Shown piece by piece: positions 7,794 to 15,891 of a DNA stretch of 45,462 nucleotides. The notes beneath the pieces are model-generated. The model made no database searches, had not been told where the DNA came from, and saw only the letters and a program-made list of their open reading frames with translations. Made by a program: the position numbers and the translations under genes. The stretch covers positions 1-45,462 of the forward strand of contig JANNWS010000054.1 of assembly GCA_031408575.1 (NCBI GenBank). Reading direction: 5' to 3'. This DNA is from Aliitabrizicola sp031408575. GTDB lineage: Bacteria; Pseudomonadota; Alphaproteobacteria; Rhodobacterales; Rhodobacteraceae. Positions within the stretch are counted from its first letter, which is position 1. The number at the start of each line of letters is the position of its first letter.

Positions 7794-9365
7794 TCAGGCA
7801 CCCGCCAGCTTGCGGGCCAAAAGGAATCCGGGTCCGGCACCCGTGCCAGCCCCCGGCCAGACGGCGGCCCCGGTCAGGTGCAGGCCCCGGATCGGGGTCG
7901 AGCCGTCGGCATGGCCGCGAACGGGGCGGAACAGGAAATGCTGAGACAGATGGTGGCTGCCGCACAACTGATCCCCGCCGATCAAGTTCGGGTTCTCGGC
8001 CTCTAACTCCGCAGGGCTGACAATGCGGCGGGCAAGGATCTTCGCCCGCGTTCCCGGCGCATACCGCTCCAGAATATCCAGCGCGCGGTCGGCAAAAGGC
8101 TGCGCCGCCTCGGCCCAGTCGGTCGCCGAAATCTCGCCCGCTGCATCGCCCCGTATCGTGCCGGGGGCCATTCGGATCTGCAACCACAGCACATGCTTGC
8201 CCGTTGGCGCGCGCGACGGGTCGGCCACGGTCGGTTGGCCGACCACAACCACCGGCTCATCGGGTAGCAGCCCTGCCTGCGCCTGTGAGTAAGTCCGCGC
8301 CATCTGGTCCATCGACGGGGCCAGATGCACATAGGCAAAACGCTGCAATTCCGGCCCCGCCGCCCAGTCGGGCAGGCCATCCATCGCCAGATGAATCATC
8401 ATCGTGCCGGGCGCATGGCTGAATGTCGTCATCGCCCGGTCAAACCGCGTCTCGCCCGTGCCGCCCGTCATACGCGCGAGAGCCTTCGGTGCTACCCCCG
8501 CGATCACCGCCTTCGTCGCCGTAAGCTTGCGTCCGTCCGACAACTCGACGCCGCTTGCCCGCCCGCCGGAATGTACGATCCGCGCAACCTGCGCGTTGCA
8601 TTCGACCGTTCCGCCCCGCGCCACGATCGCGGCCACCAGCGCGCGGATGACGGTGTCTGCGCCGCCTTTTCCCAGCACCATGCCGAAACTTTGGTTCGCC
8701 ATCCCCTCCAGATAGGGAAACAGCGCCCCACCCGACACATCCGGCGCGAAATCCAGATGCATCCCCCAGGCTGCCAAAAGCGCACGCATCTTGTCGCTCT
8801 GAAACGTTTCGGTCAGCCAATTGCGCGGCGAGGACAGCAGGAACCGGCCCATGTCCAGTGTTCCACCCATGCCTTTGGCACGAAGCGTTTTAAACATGAA
8901 ATATGCAAGCGCACGCATCTGCATCGGGTTGCCCAGAAGGCCGAACAGATGCGGTGCCTCGGCAGGAAAGGCCGCGACAAGCCGCTCCCACGTTTCCGCA
9001 TCCTGCGTCGAGACCGCCGCGATCCGGGCCGTGGTCGCCGCAAGGTCGGTCGATATGCCCAGCCACGTTCCATCCGGAAAGACCGACGCGAACGGGTCGG
9101 CGACCGGGGCAAATTTCAGCCCACGCTGCACCAGTTCCGGGCCATAAGCCTTGAAAAATGGTGATCCCGCGAACAGCGACAGGTTCATGGCCGCCCAGTC
9201 ATGCCGGAAACCGGGCAGAGTGTACTCCCCGGTCTTGACAGCCCCTCCGGCGCTGGATGCCTGTTCAAACAAGCCCACGCGCCAGCCCTTCGCCGCCAGA
9301 TGCAGCGCCGCGGCCAGTGTATTATGCCCCGCCCCGATCAGGATCGCGTCATAGGTTGTGCTCAT
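7794..9365 (-). CDS. FAD-dependent oxidoreductase, phytoene dehydrogenase-like (COG1233/PYROXD2 type)
   Basis: A 523-residue flavoprotein. The N-terminal dinucleotide-binding motif is DAILIGAGHNTLAAALHLA, with Asn in place of a third Gly, followed by a Glu ending the second strand (GLFEQ) and the GGAVKTGEYTLPGFRHD segment characteristic of phytoene-dehydrogenase-related oxidoreductases. The C-terminal GLHLTGAAVWPGAGTGAGPGFLLARKLA is the second FAD-binding segment. No carotenoid genes are nearby. It heads the minus-strand operon with the ABC importer (48-bp gap to the binding protein) and is divergent from the isatin-hydrolase-like gene. An oxidation in indole-derivative catabolism, for example of dioxindole, is possible but is my inference. 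The substrate is unknown. Confidence 0.85.
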   Translation of the reverse strand: MSTTYDAILIGAGHNTLAAALHLAAKGWRVGLFEQASSAGGAVKTGEYTLPGFRHDWAAMNLSLFAGSPFFKAYGPELVQRGLKFAPVADPFASVFPDGTWLGISTDLAATTARIAAVSTQDAETWERLVAAFPAEAPHLFGLLGNPMQMRALAYFMFKTLRAKGMGGTLDMGRFLLSSPRNWLTETFQSDKMRALLAAWGMHLDFAPDVSGGALFPYLEGMANQSFGMVLGKGGADTVIRALVAAIVARGGTVECNAQVARIVHSGGRASGVELSDGRKLTATKAVIAGVAPKALARMTGGTGETRFDRAMTTFSHAPGTMMIHLAMDGLPDWAAGPELQRFAYVHLAPSMDQMARTYSQAQAGLLPDEPVVVVGQPTVADPSRAPTGKHVLWLQIRMAPGTIRGDAAGEISATDWAEAAQPFADRALDILERYAPGTRAKILARRIVSPAELEAENPNLIGGDQLCGSHHLSQHFLFRPVRGHADGSTPIRGLHLTGAAVWPGAGTGAGPGFLLARKLAGA

Positions 9366-9393
9366 TCCGCCTCATCCCAATTGACGTAAGGAT

Positions 9394-9429
9394 ATTTGCA
9401 AATGCATCTAATTATGTCTAGCATGATTA
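9394..9429. promoter_or_regulatory. Divergent promoter region with two palindromes (candidate MarR operator)
   Basis: The 105-bp gap between the FAD oxidoreductase and the isatin-hydrolase-like gene contains ATTTGCAAAT (9394-9403) and a 21-bp inverted repeat at 9409-9429 with arms TAATTATG and CATGATTA (7 of 8 positions match) around TCTAG. Size, AT-richness and spacing fit a MarR-family operator, and a marR gene lies in the downstream operon (10448). A TTGACG at 9381 may be a -35 box for the plus-strand promoter, but no convincing -10 is seen. Binding by this regulator is inferred. Confidence 0.5.
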
Positions 9430-9470
9430 ATCAGTCGGGCAGCAGACCCGCAAGCGACAGGGAGAGACGT

Positions 9471-10262
9471 ATGGCCTCTGCACAGGTATTGGAAAGCCTC
9501 GGCGCAATGCTGCTTTCAGGTGGGATCGAGGTGGTGGATTGCTCTGGCACCCTTGGCCCGAACACGCCGCTGCTGAAACTGCCCCCCGATTTCGCCAAGG
9601 ACACGCCAAAGATCGAGATTCACCGCATCAGCGAGTATGACAGCGACGGGCCGTTCTGGGCCTGGAACTGGCTGAAGCTGGGCGAGCATTCCGGCACCCA
9701 TTTCGATGCACCGCATCACTGGATCACCGGCAAGGATTATCCCGACGGCTATACCGACACGATTCCAGTGCAGAAGCTGGTTGCCTCGGTCAATGTGATC
9801 GATGTGTCGACCGAAGTCGCGGTGAACCCCGATTTCCTGCTGTCCGCCGACCATGTGAGGGCGTGGGAAGCCAAGCATGGCGCGATCAACGCCGGGGAAT
9901 GGGTCGTTCTGCGCTCTGACTGGGACAAGCGGGCGCATGACGAGGCGCTGTATCTGAATGCCGACGCGACGGGACCGCATTCACCAGGGCCGACGGTGGA
10001 TTGCATCGAGTATCTGCTTTCCAAAGGCATCGTCGGCTGGGGCAACCAATGTATTGGCACCGACGCGGGGCAGGCGGGCGGCATGAACCCGCCCTATCCC
10101 GCGCACAACCTCTTGCACAAAGCGAACCGCTATGGCCTCGCCTCGCTTGCCAACCTTGATAAATTGCCAGCAAAGGGCGCTATCCTGATTGCAGCACCGC
10201 TCAAAATCGAACATGGCACCGGTTCGCCCATCCGCGCGCTGGCGCTGGTGCCGAAAGCCTGA
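9471..10262 (+). CDS. Isatin hydrolase-like cyclase-family metal hydrolase
   Basis: A 263-residue protein of the cyclase/kynurenine-formamidase superfamily. The metal-binding motif HSGTHFDAPHHW is at residues 73-84 (His73, His77, Asp79, with His83 also conserved). From memory, the whole sequence closely resembles the structurally studied isatin hydrolase of Labrenzia aggregata: the start (LLSGG.EVVDC.G.LGPNTP), the segment EYDSDGPFWAWNW and the end (PIRALALVPKA). That enzyme hydrolyses the lactam of isatin (indole-2,3-dione) to isatinate using Mn2+. Start chosen at the ATG preceded by AGGGAGAG; in-frame codons further upstream fall in the operator region. It begins the plus-strand run followed by a MarR regulator and a 2-oxo-acid oxidoreductase. 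A kynurenine formamidase role is the alternative. Confidence 0.85.
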   Translation: MASAQVLESLGAMLLSGGIEVVDCSGTLGPNTPLLKLPPDFAKDTPKIEIHRISEYDSDGPFWAWNWLKLGEHSGTHFDAPHHWITGKDYPDGYTDTIPVQKLVASVNVIDVSTEVAVNPDFLLSADHVRAWEAKHGAINAGEWVVLRSDWDKRAHDEALYLNADATGPHSPGPTVDCIEYLLSKGIVGWGNQCIGTDAGQAGGMNPPYPAHNLLHKANRYGLASLANLDKLPAKGAILIAAPLKIEHGTGSPIRALALVPKA

Positions 10263-10265
10263 CGG

Positions 10266-10451
10266 ATGGTCGCGTCGCTCGTCATTTCCGTGTCCGGCAT
10301 CAGCGTCCTTGTGGCGGCGGCATTGCCAAATCCAAACGGTGACCGTGTGCTGGTGCTGGACGGTGCGGGTCAAACCGGCGCCCCGACACATCCCGGCCCC
10401 TGCGTTGGAGGGATTTCAGGCAACCGAGCTGGAAAGGCAGCGGGCGCATGA
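10266..10451 (+). CDS. Possible small protein between isatin hydrolase and marR
   Basis: A 61-codon frame starts 3 bp after the isatin-hydrolase stop and its stop overlaps the marR start (ATGA), the arrangement expected for a translated linker gene in an operon. The product starts with a hydrophobic stretch (SLVISVSGISVLVAAALP) that could be a membrane segment and ends Gly/Ala-rich. It resembles no family I know. There is no clear ribosome-binding site apart from the stop of the preceding gene, so it may be a spacer or decayed sequence. Confidence 0.3.
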   Translation: MVASLVISVSGISVLVAAALPNPNGDRVLVLDGAGQTGAPTHPGPCVGGISGNRAGKAAGA

Positions 10452-10924
10452 CCGATCAACGTCCGATCCCTGAGCCGCAGCGCCTTGGTGAAATCGGCCT
10501 GGCCAATTTTGCTCCCTATCTGATGAACCGCATCATGGGCCGTTACAACGCGTCCTTGCGCGCCGAAATGGCCGGGCTTGGCCTGACCACGCCCAAGATG
10601 CGCGCCCTTGCCGTGCTGTCGGTCATTGAGGGTCCGCTGATCGGCGAACTGGCGGTCTATGCCGTGGTTGAACAATCCACCCTCAGCCGCGCGCTGGATC
10701 AGCTTGCCGCTGAAGGTCTGATCCAGCGCGAAACCGCCCCCGGCGACAGCCGCGCCAGCCGCGTCTTCATAACCGAAGCGGGCCGTGCGGCGTTCGAGGC
10801 GATGTGGCCCCATATGGCCGCCTCTTACGCCCGCATGTTTCAGGGCATTCCCGACGAAGATCGGCGGGCCTTTGTCGCAACGCTGCAAAAAATGCTGGTC
10901 AATATTCGTAAGCACGAATTCTGA
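10448..10924 (+). CDS. MarR-family transcriptional regulator
   Basis: A 158-residue winged-helix repressor. It has an N-terminal dimerisation helix (YLMNRIMGRYNASLRAEM), the recognition region SVIEGPLIGELAVYAVVEQSTLSRALDQLAAEGLI and the wing QRETAPGDSRASRVFITEAGR, which has the Asp-Ser-Arg-x-x-R pattern typical of MarR proteins. It probably senses an aromatic acid or CoA ester and controls the surrounding genes; the inverted repeat at 9409-9429 is a plausible operator. It lies 9 bp before the oxidoreductase alpha-subunit gene, suggesting co-transcription. A second marR gene in the window (21364) probably controls the ring-degradation operon. Confidence 0.9.
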   Translation: MTDQRPIPEPQRLGEIGLANFAPYLMNRIMGRYNASLRAEMAGLGLTTPKMRALAVLSVIEGPLIGELAVYAVVEQSTLSRALDQLAAEGLIQRETAPGDSRASRVFITEAGRAAFEAMWPHMAASYARMFQGIPDEDRRAFVATLQKMLVNIRKHEF

Positions 10925-10933
10925 GGGGCGAAG

Positions 10934-13081
10934 ATGGCCGAACGTTCCTTCAAGGCCGAAATCAAGGACTTGCGGCTGGGAGAGGGTGAGACCTTTACCG
11001 GTGAAGGTATCCTTGCCATCACCAAGGCGCTTTTGGAAAACGGCGTCGGCTATGTTGGCGGCTATCAGGGTGCGCCGATTTCGCACCTGATGGATGTGCT
11101 GGCCGACGCGCAGGATCTGCTGGCGGAGCTCGGCGTCCGGTTCGAAGCCAACGCGAACGAGGCGGCGGCGGCGGCCATGCTCGCGGCCTCGGTGCATTAC
11201 CCGATCCGGGGGGCCGTTACATTCAAAGGCCCTGTGGGTGTCAACGTCGCCTCGGATGCGCTTGCCAACCTGTCGTCCTCGGGCGTTACCGGTGGCGCGC
11301 TGATCATTCTGGGCGAGGATTACGGCGAGGGCAGTTCCATCATGCAGGAACGCAGCCACGCCTTCGCGATGAAATCACAGTTCTGGATGCTTGATCCGCG
11401 CCCGAACCTGCCCTGCATTGTCAAGGCGGTGTCCGACGGCTTTGCGCTGTCCGAGGCCACCAATTCCCCCGTCATGCTAACGATGCGGATCCGGTCGTGC
11501 CACGTCACCGGCACCTTCCAGACCCGCAACAACCAGCGCCCGAAGCTGAGTGTCACCGAAGCCCTGTCCAACCCGCGCAGTGATTTCGCCCGCGTCGTGC
11601 TGCCGCCGATGTCCTATGTCCACGAGCAGGACAAGGTCAAGAACCGCTGGCCCGCCGCCGAACGCTACATCACCCAGCACCGGCTGAACGAACAGTTCGG
11701 CCCCGAAAGCGCCCCCATCGGTATCGTCATGCAGGGCGGCATGTACAACAGCGTCATTCGCGCGCTGCAACGCCTGGGGCTTGCGGACCTTTACGGCGAC
11801 AGCCAAGTGCCGCTCTACATCCTGAACGTCACCTATCCGCTTGTCTCATCCGAGTTTCTGGCCTTCGCCGCTGGGAAGGAGCATCTTCTGGTGGTCGAGG
11901 AAGGCCAGCCGGAATTCATCGAACAGAACCTCGCCACCTATCTTTACCGCGCCGGAAGCACTGTGAAGCTGCACGGCAAGGGCATGCTGCCGATGGCCGG
12001 CGAATACACCGGGCAGGTCATGCTGGACGGCGTCGCAGCCTTTCTCAAACACGCTGCGCCGCATCTTCTGCCCGCGCAAATCCGCGCGCCGAACGCAGAT
12101 TCCCCGAAAATCCCCGACCTGTCGAAAACTGTCCCGATCCGCCCCCCCGGCTTTTGCACTGGCTGCCCCGAGCGCCCGATCTTTGCCGCGATGAAGCTGA
12201 TCGAGCAGGAATTGGGCAAGCACCAGATCAGCGCCGATATTGGCTGCCATCTGTTCGGTGCGTTGCCACCGTTCGAGATCGGCGGTGCCACGATGGGTTA
12301 CGGCCTTGGCCCGGCCGGGAACGGGGCCTTTGACGGCGGCGGCGAGCGTCGTCCGATCTCCATCATCGGGGATGGCGGGTTCTGGCACAACGGCCTGTCA
12401 TCGTCCTTCACCAACATGGTGTTCAATAAATCCGACGGCGTGGCGCTTGTGGTGGACAACTACTATTCTGCGGCCACCGGCGGGCAGGATGTCATGTCCT
12501 CGCGCGCCGACAACACCACCAAGGCCACGAAGAACCCAATTTCCAAGGCCGTCAAAGGTATTGGCATCCCTTGGGTGCGCGAGATCACCAACACCTATGA
12601 CGTGGGCCATGTCCGCGACATCCTGCGCGAGGCGCTGACCACCAAAACCCCCGGCCCCAAGGTCATCATCGCCTCGTCCGAATGCATGCTGAACAAGCAA
12701 CGCCGCGAAAAGCCGATCCGCACGCAGGCGATCAGGGACGGTCGTCGGGTCGAGACTCCCCGCTTTGGCATCGACGAGGCGATCTGCACCGGCGATCATG
12801 CCTGCATCCGCCTGTCCGGCTGCCCCTCGCTGTCGCTTAAACGCCTTGATGACCCGCTGCGCGACGATCCCGTTGCCAGCATCGACCAGTCCTGCGTCGG
12901 CTGCGGCAACTGTGGCGAGGTGGCCGATGCCGCTATCCTCTGCCCGTCGTTCTACCGCGCCGATGTGGTCCACAACCCGACCGCATGGGAACGTCGCCGC
13001 GCGACCTTTCGCAGCAAGATCATCGGCTGGCTGCAAGCGCGCCGCCAGTCCCGCCGCCTCGATTTCGAAGGCTCCGTATGA
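10934..13081 (+). CDS. Indolepyruvate ferredoxin oxidoreductase-family alpha subunit (TPP, Fe-S)
   Basis: A 715-residue 2-oxo-acid oxidoreductase subunit of the IorA family. Order of domains: pyrimidine-binding TPP domain with GGYQGAPISHLMD near the start; central domain; PPGFCTGCPERP motif near residue 408; TPP/Mg2+-binding GDGGFWHNGLSSSFTN followed by VVDNYYSAATGGQD; C-terminal ferredoxin-like region with CTGDHACIRLSGCP and CVGCGNCGEVAD..ILCP. The family oxidatively decarboxylates aryl 2-oxo acids to acyl-CoA and passes electrons to ferredoxin. It has a GAGGGG ribosome-binding site and overlaps the beta-subunit gene (ATGA). Beside an isatin-hydrolase gene, isatinate (2-aminophenylglyoxylate) is an attractive substrate, giving 2-aminobenzoyl-CoA. 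This is inference; indolepyruvate or phenylpyruvate are the family defaults. Confidence 0.9.
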   Translation: MAERSFKAEIKDLRLGEGETFTGEGILAITKALLENGVGYVGGYQGAPISHLMDVLADAQDLLAELGVRFEANANEAAAAAMLAASVHYPIRGAVTFKGPVGVNVASDALANLSSSGVTGGALIILGEDYGEGSSIMQERSHAFAMKSQFWMLDPRPNLPCIVKAVSDGFALSEATNSPVMLTMRIRSCHVTGTFQTRNNQRPKLSVTEALSNPRSDFARVVLPPMSYVHEQDKVKNRWPAAERYITQHRLNEQFGPESAPIGIVMQGGMYNSVIRALQRLGLADLYGDSQVPLYILNVTYPLVSSEFLAFAAGKEHLLVVEEGQPEFIEQNLATYLYRAGSTVKLHGKGMLPMAGEYTGQVMLDGVAAFLKHAAPHLLPAQIRAPNADSPKIPDLSKTVPIRPPGFCTGCPERPIFAAMKLIEQELGKHQISADIGCHLFGALPPFEIGGATMGYGLGPAGNGAFDGGGERRPISIIGDGGFWHNGLSSSFTNMVFNKSDGVALVVDNYYSAATGGQDVMSSRADNTTKATKNPISKAVKGIGIPWVREITNTYDVGHVRDILREALTTKTPGPKVIIASSECMLNKQRREKPIRTQAIRDGRRVETPRFGIDEAICTGDHACIRLSGCPSLSLKRLDDPLRDDPVASIDQSCVGCGNCGEVADAAILCPSFYRADVVHNPTAWERRRATFRSKIIGWLQARRQSRRLDFEGSV

Positions 13082-14631
13082 CGATTCACGACGCCCTCGT
13101 ACCCCGCATCCCGGATCCTGCTCTTGGCGGTATCCTGAAACTGGCGGTGATGGCGGTGGGCGGGCAGGGCGGCGGCGTGCTTGCCGGCTGGATCGAACAA
13201 GTGGCCCGCGCCAGCGGCCATGCTGTGCAAGCCACATCGGTGGCGGGGGTCGCGCAGCGCACCGGGGCCACGATCTACTACATCGAGATGTGTCCCGCCG
13301 CCTCCCGCCAACCGGTTTTCGCCCTGCTTCCCGCCGCCGGAGACGTCGATATTCTGATCGCGGCCGAGATGATGGAGGCGGGCCGCGCCATCCTGCGCGG
13401 CTTCGTCACCCCGGACCGCACAACCCTGATCGCCTCCAGCCACCGGATGCTTGCCGTGTCGGAAAAATCCGCCCCCGGCGACGGCATCGCAAGCTCTGAC
13501 GAGGCGATGGCCGCGTCGGAAATCGCCGCGCGCCGCCTCATTGTCGCGGACTTCGACAGCCTTGCCCTTGAGCAAGGCTCGGTCATCTCAGCCAGCCTGT
13601 TTGGTGCGCTTGCGGCGTCAGAAACCCTTCCCTTCCCGCGCGAGGCGTTCGAGGCCGCTATCCGGCAGGGCGGCAAAGGCATAGAGCCCAGCCTGCGTGC
13701 CTTCACTGCAGGATTTGATGCCGCCCGTTCTGCCGCCTCATCCCCGGTGGTCATCCCCGTGCAGGCGGGAACCCTCGCGGGTCCATCGACGCCGTCCGGC
13801 CCCGCCAAGCTTCTTGCGCAGTGGCACGCCCTCACCACCCGCGCCGCAGCCCTTCCGCCCCCCGTCGCCGAAATTGCCCGGCTTGGCCTGCAAAAAACCG
13901 TCGATTTTCAGGATATCGCCTATGGCTCGGCCTATCTTGACCGCGTGGCCGAAATCCTCGCGCAAGATACCCACCCCAACCACGTCCTGACCCGCGAGGC
14001 TGCCAAATACATCGCCAACGCGATGGCCTATGACGATGTAATTCGTGTGGCCGACCTCAAAACCCGCAGCGCCCGCTTTCGCCGCATCCGGACCGAGATG
14101 GGTACCAACAACGCCAACCTGATCCAGTTGACCGAATTCATGCACCCCCGTGCCGAGGAGGTCGCTGGTCTGCTGCCCGCCCGCCTTGGCGCGAAAATCG
14201 AAGCCAGCTCGAAATGGATGGCCCGCCTTGATCGCTGGTTCAGCAAGGGCCGCCATCTGCGGACTGACAGCTTGCCATCCTTCGCGATGCTGCATGTCGC
14301 GGGCGCATTGCGGTTCTATCGCCGCCGTACGCTGCGCCACGCGCAGGAAACGGCCCATCTTAACCGCTGGTTAGGCATCGCAACCGGCTACCTGCCCACC
14401 AATTACGACCTCGCGGTCGAGGTCATCCGTTGCCGCCGCCTGATCAAGGGCTATTCCGATACCCACAGCCGCGGCCTCTCGAAGTTCGACCTTGTGCTGA
14501 ACGGCGTCGCCCTTGTGGCGGGTCGCGAGGATGCTGCCGACTGGGCCAGACGCCTGCGCGATGCGGCCCTTGCAGATGAACGGGGCAAGGCGCTTGACGG
14601 CGCACTTGCCACGATCGCCAGCTTCACCTGA
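13078..14631 (+). CDS. Indolepyruvate oxidoreductase-family beta subunit with C-terminal extension
   Basis: A 517-residue partner of the preceding TPP subunit. Residues 1 to about 215 form the IorB/gamma-type domain (LAVMAVGGQGGGVLAGWIEQVA, then TSVAGVAQRTGATIYYIEM), which completes the active site and CoA site in this family. A linker around residues 220-240 is followed by a roughly 280-residue helical domain seen in long aerobic IorB-like proteins (DUF6537 type) and absent from short archaeal IorB. Start at the ATG overlapping the alpha-subunit stop; the open frame extends upstream but lies inside that gene. The linker is encoded by a repeat-like palindromic sequence (13748-13773). The gene converges on the kynureninase-like gene with a 51-bp gap. 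Confidence 0.88.
   Translation: MTIHDALVPRIPDPALGGILKLAVMAVGGQGGGVLAGWIEQVARASGHAVQATSVAGVAQRTGATIYYIEMCPAASRQPVFALLPAAGDVDILIAAEMMEAGRAILRGFVTPDRTTLIASSHRMLAVSEKSAPGDGIASSDEAMAASEIAARRLIVADFDSLALEQGSVISASLFGALAASETLPFPREAFEAAIRQGGKGIEPSLRAFTAGFDAARSAASSPVVIPVQAGTLAGPSTPSGPAKLLAQWHALTTRAAALPPPVAEIARLGLQKTVDFQDIAYGSAYLDRVAEILAQDTHPNHVLTREAAKYIANAMAYDDVIRVADLKTRSARFRRIRTEMGTNNANLIQLTEFMHPRAEEVAGLLPARLGAKIEASSKWMARLDRWFSKGRHLRTDSLPSFAMLHVAGALRFYRRRTLRHAQETAHLNRWLGIATGYLPTNYDLAVEVIRCRRLIKGYSDTHSRGLSKFDLVLNGVALVAGREDAADWARRLRDAALADERGKALDGALATIASFT
13748..13773. repeat. REP-like palindromic element within coding sequence
   Basis: The bases TCATCCCCGTGCAGGCGGGA (13751-13770) match the widespread proteobacterial intergenic repeat type (CATCCCCG...CGGGG/A) that on the other strand reads as a VPA-x-x-GMT-like peptide. 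Here it is in frame within the beta-subunit gene and encodes VVIPVQAG in the linker between the two domains. CCCG and CGGG form a short stem. Assignment to a repeat family is from memory and needs a genome-wide copy count. Confidence 0.5.
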
Positions 14632-14682
14632 CGGGTAGCCAAGACTTGGGGCAGGCTGCCCTGTCGTCCATGGACCCGGCCT

Positions 14683-15834
14683 TTACCTTACCAACGCGCC
14701 GAGCGCGGCAATCATCCGCTCTGTACCGTCCAGGGTCGTCAAAGCTCCCGGCGACATCCGCAAGACCTGTCCGCGCGCATCGGCAAACACGTCGTGCGCG
14801 CGCAGCCCCGTTAGCACCCGCTGTGCGACGTTGCCGTCCGCCAGCCGCAGCATCACGCTGCCACCGCGCAACGCCTCGGCGCGCGGCGTCACCAACGCCA
14901 GCCCCAGATTATCCGCCGCCGCAATCAGGCGCGCGGTCAGCGCCCTATTGTGCGCCAGTATCGCGCCGATATCCTGCGCCGCGTGCCAATCCAGCGCCGG
15001 CAGCGACGCTGCGGCCGCCATCACGCCCGGCGTGCCATTGTCAAAGCGGCGGATGTCGGGCGCATAAGCAAAGCGGTCCAGCGCCCAGGAAAACGGGTTG
15101 TCCTGACTGAACCACCCGCGCAATTCCGGCTGGCACGCCGTGATCAGATCTGCCGCAACATGCAGCATTCCCGCACCGGGCGTACCGCACATCCATTTCA
15201 GGCTGGTTGACAGCGTGAAATCAACGGCCGGGTCTGCCACATCATACGGCAGCAACCCCGCCGCCTGGGTGATATCCACCCCGATCACCGATCCCATGCG
15301 ACGCCCGTGTTCCACTACTTGCCCAAGATCGACGCGGTGCGACGAGGTGGAACTGACCCAGGTGATCAACGCCAGCCCGACATCTGGCCCCCAGGCCGCA
15401 AGGAGATCTTCATCCTCGACCCAGTTGGCACCTTGCCGCAATGGCACCGTCTGCAAAGCGAAGCCCAGCCGGTCCTGCAACCCCGTCAGCAGGAAATGGT
15501 TCGACGGAAAGCAGTCGGCGGCAACCAGCACCCGCTTGCCCCGCAAGTACCCCTCGGGCAGCGCTGTCATGAGCATGTGCAGGCCCTGCGTCACATTCTC
15601 GGTCGTTGTCACCGTCCCGGCAGCGGCCTCGATGATTGCCTGCCACCGCGCGATGAACCGCGCCCGGAGGCCGAGCGCATAACCCCATTGGTCATCATCG
15701 GCCGCCCCCCAGGCTTGGGCGAACTCTGCCATCGCACCGGCAAGCGCTTGCGCCTTCCCCGGATACTGGCCGATGGAATGATAAAGAAAATATCCGGAAC
15801 CATCTGACATATCGCTGCTTTTGCCGAAACTCAT
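14683..15834 (-). CDS. Kynureninase-like / class V aminotransferase-fold PLP enzyme
   Basis: A 383-residue fold-type I PLP enzyme. It has the N-terminal FLYHSIGQYP segment similar to kynureninase, the PLP phosphate region TTTENVTQGLHMLM, the Asp pairing with the pyridine nitrogen in GVDITQAAG, and the Schiff-base Lys in LSTSLKWMCGTPGAG. The following PELRGWFSQDNPF and FDNGTPGV also resemble kynureninase. Kynureninase cleaves kynurenine to anthranilate and alanine, which would feed the 2-aminobenzoyl-CoA pathway encoded alongside. The protein is somewhat shorter than typical kynureninases (about 410-420 residues) and lacks some classic motifs, so it may act on a related aminophenyl-oxo amino acid. 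It is transcribed away from the thiolase gene's 3' end, across a 73-bp gap containing an inverted repeat. Confidence 0.75.
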   Translation of the reverse strand: MSFGKSSDMSDGSGYFLYHSIGQYPGKAQALAGAMAEFAQAWGAADDDQWGYALGLRARFIARWQAIIEAAAGTVTTTENVTQGLHMLMTALPEGYLRGKRVLVAADCFPSNHFLLTGLQDRLGFALQTVPLRQGANWVEDEDLLAAWGPDVGLALITWVSSTSSHRVDLGQVVEHGRRMGSVIGVDITQAAGLLPYDVADPAVDFTLSTSLKWMCGTPGAGMLHVAADLITACQPELRGWFSQDNPFSWALDRFAYAPDIRRFDNGTPGVMAAAASLPALDWHAAQDIGAILAHNRALTARLIAAADNLGLALVTPRAEALRGGSVMLRLADGNVAQRVLTGLRAHDVFADARGQVLRMSPGALTTLDGTERMIAALGALVR

Positions 15835-15891
15835 TCAGACCCGCCCTTGCCCGCCCCGATTTGAAGCAAAGCATCAGTAATGCTGCATAAC

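Noticed and set aside
7794..9365. Carotenoid phytoene desaturase (CrtI)
   Set aside because: No other carotenoid genes nearby and the sequence has the Asn-containing GAGHN motif of the broader PYROXD2-like group.
9394..9470. Earlier in-frame starts for the isatin hydrolase-like gene
   Set aside because: They run through the palindromic operator region and lack a ribosome-binding site; the ATG at 9471 has AGGGAGAG in front.
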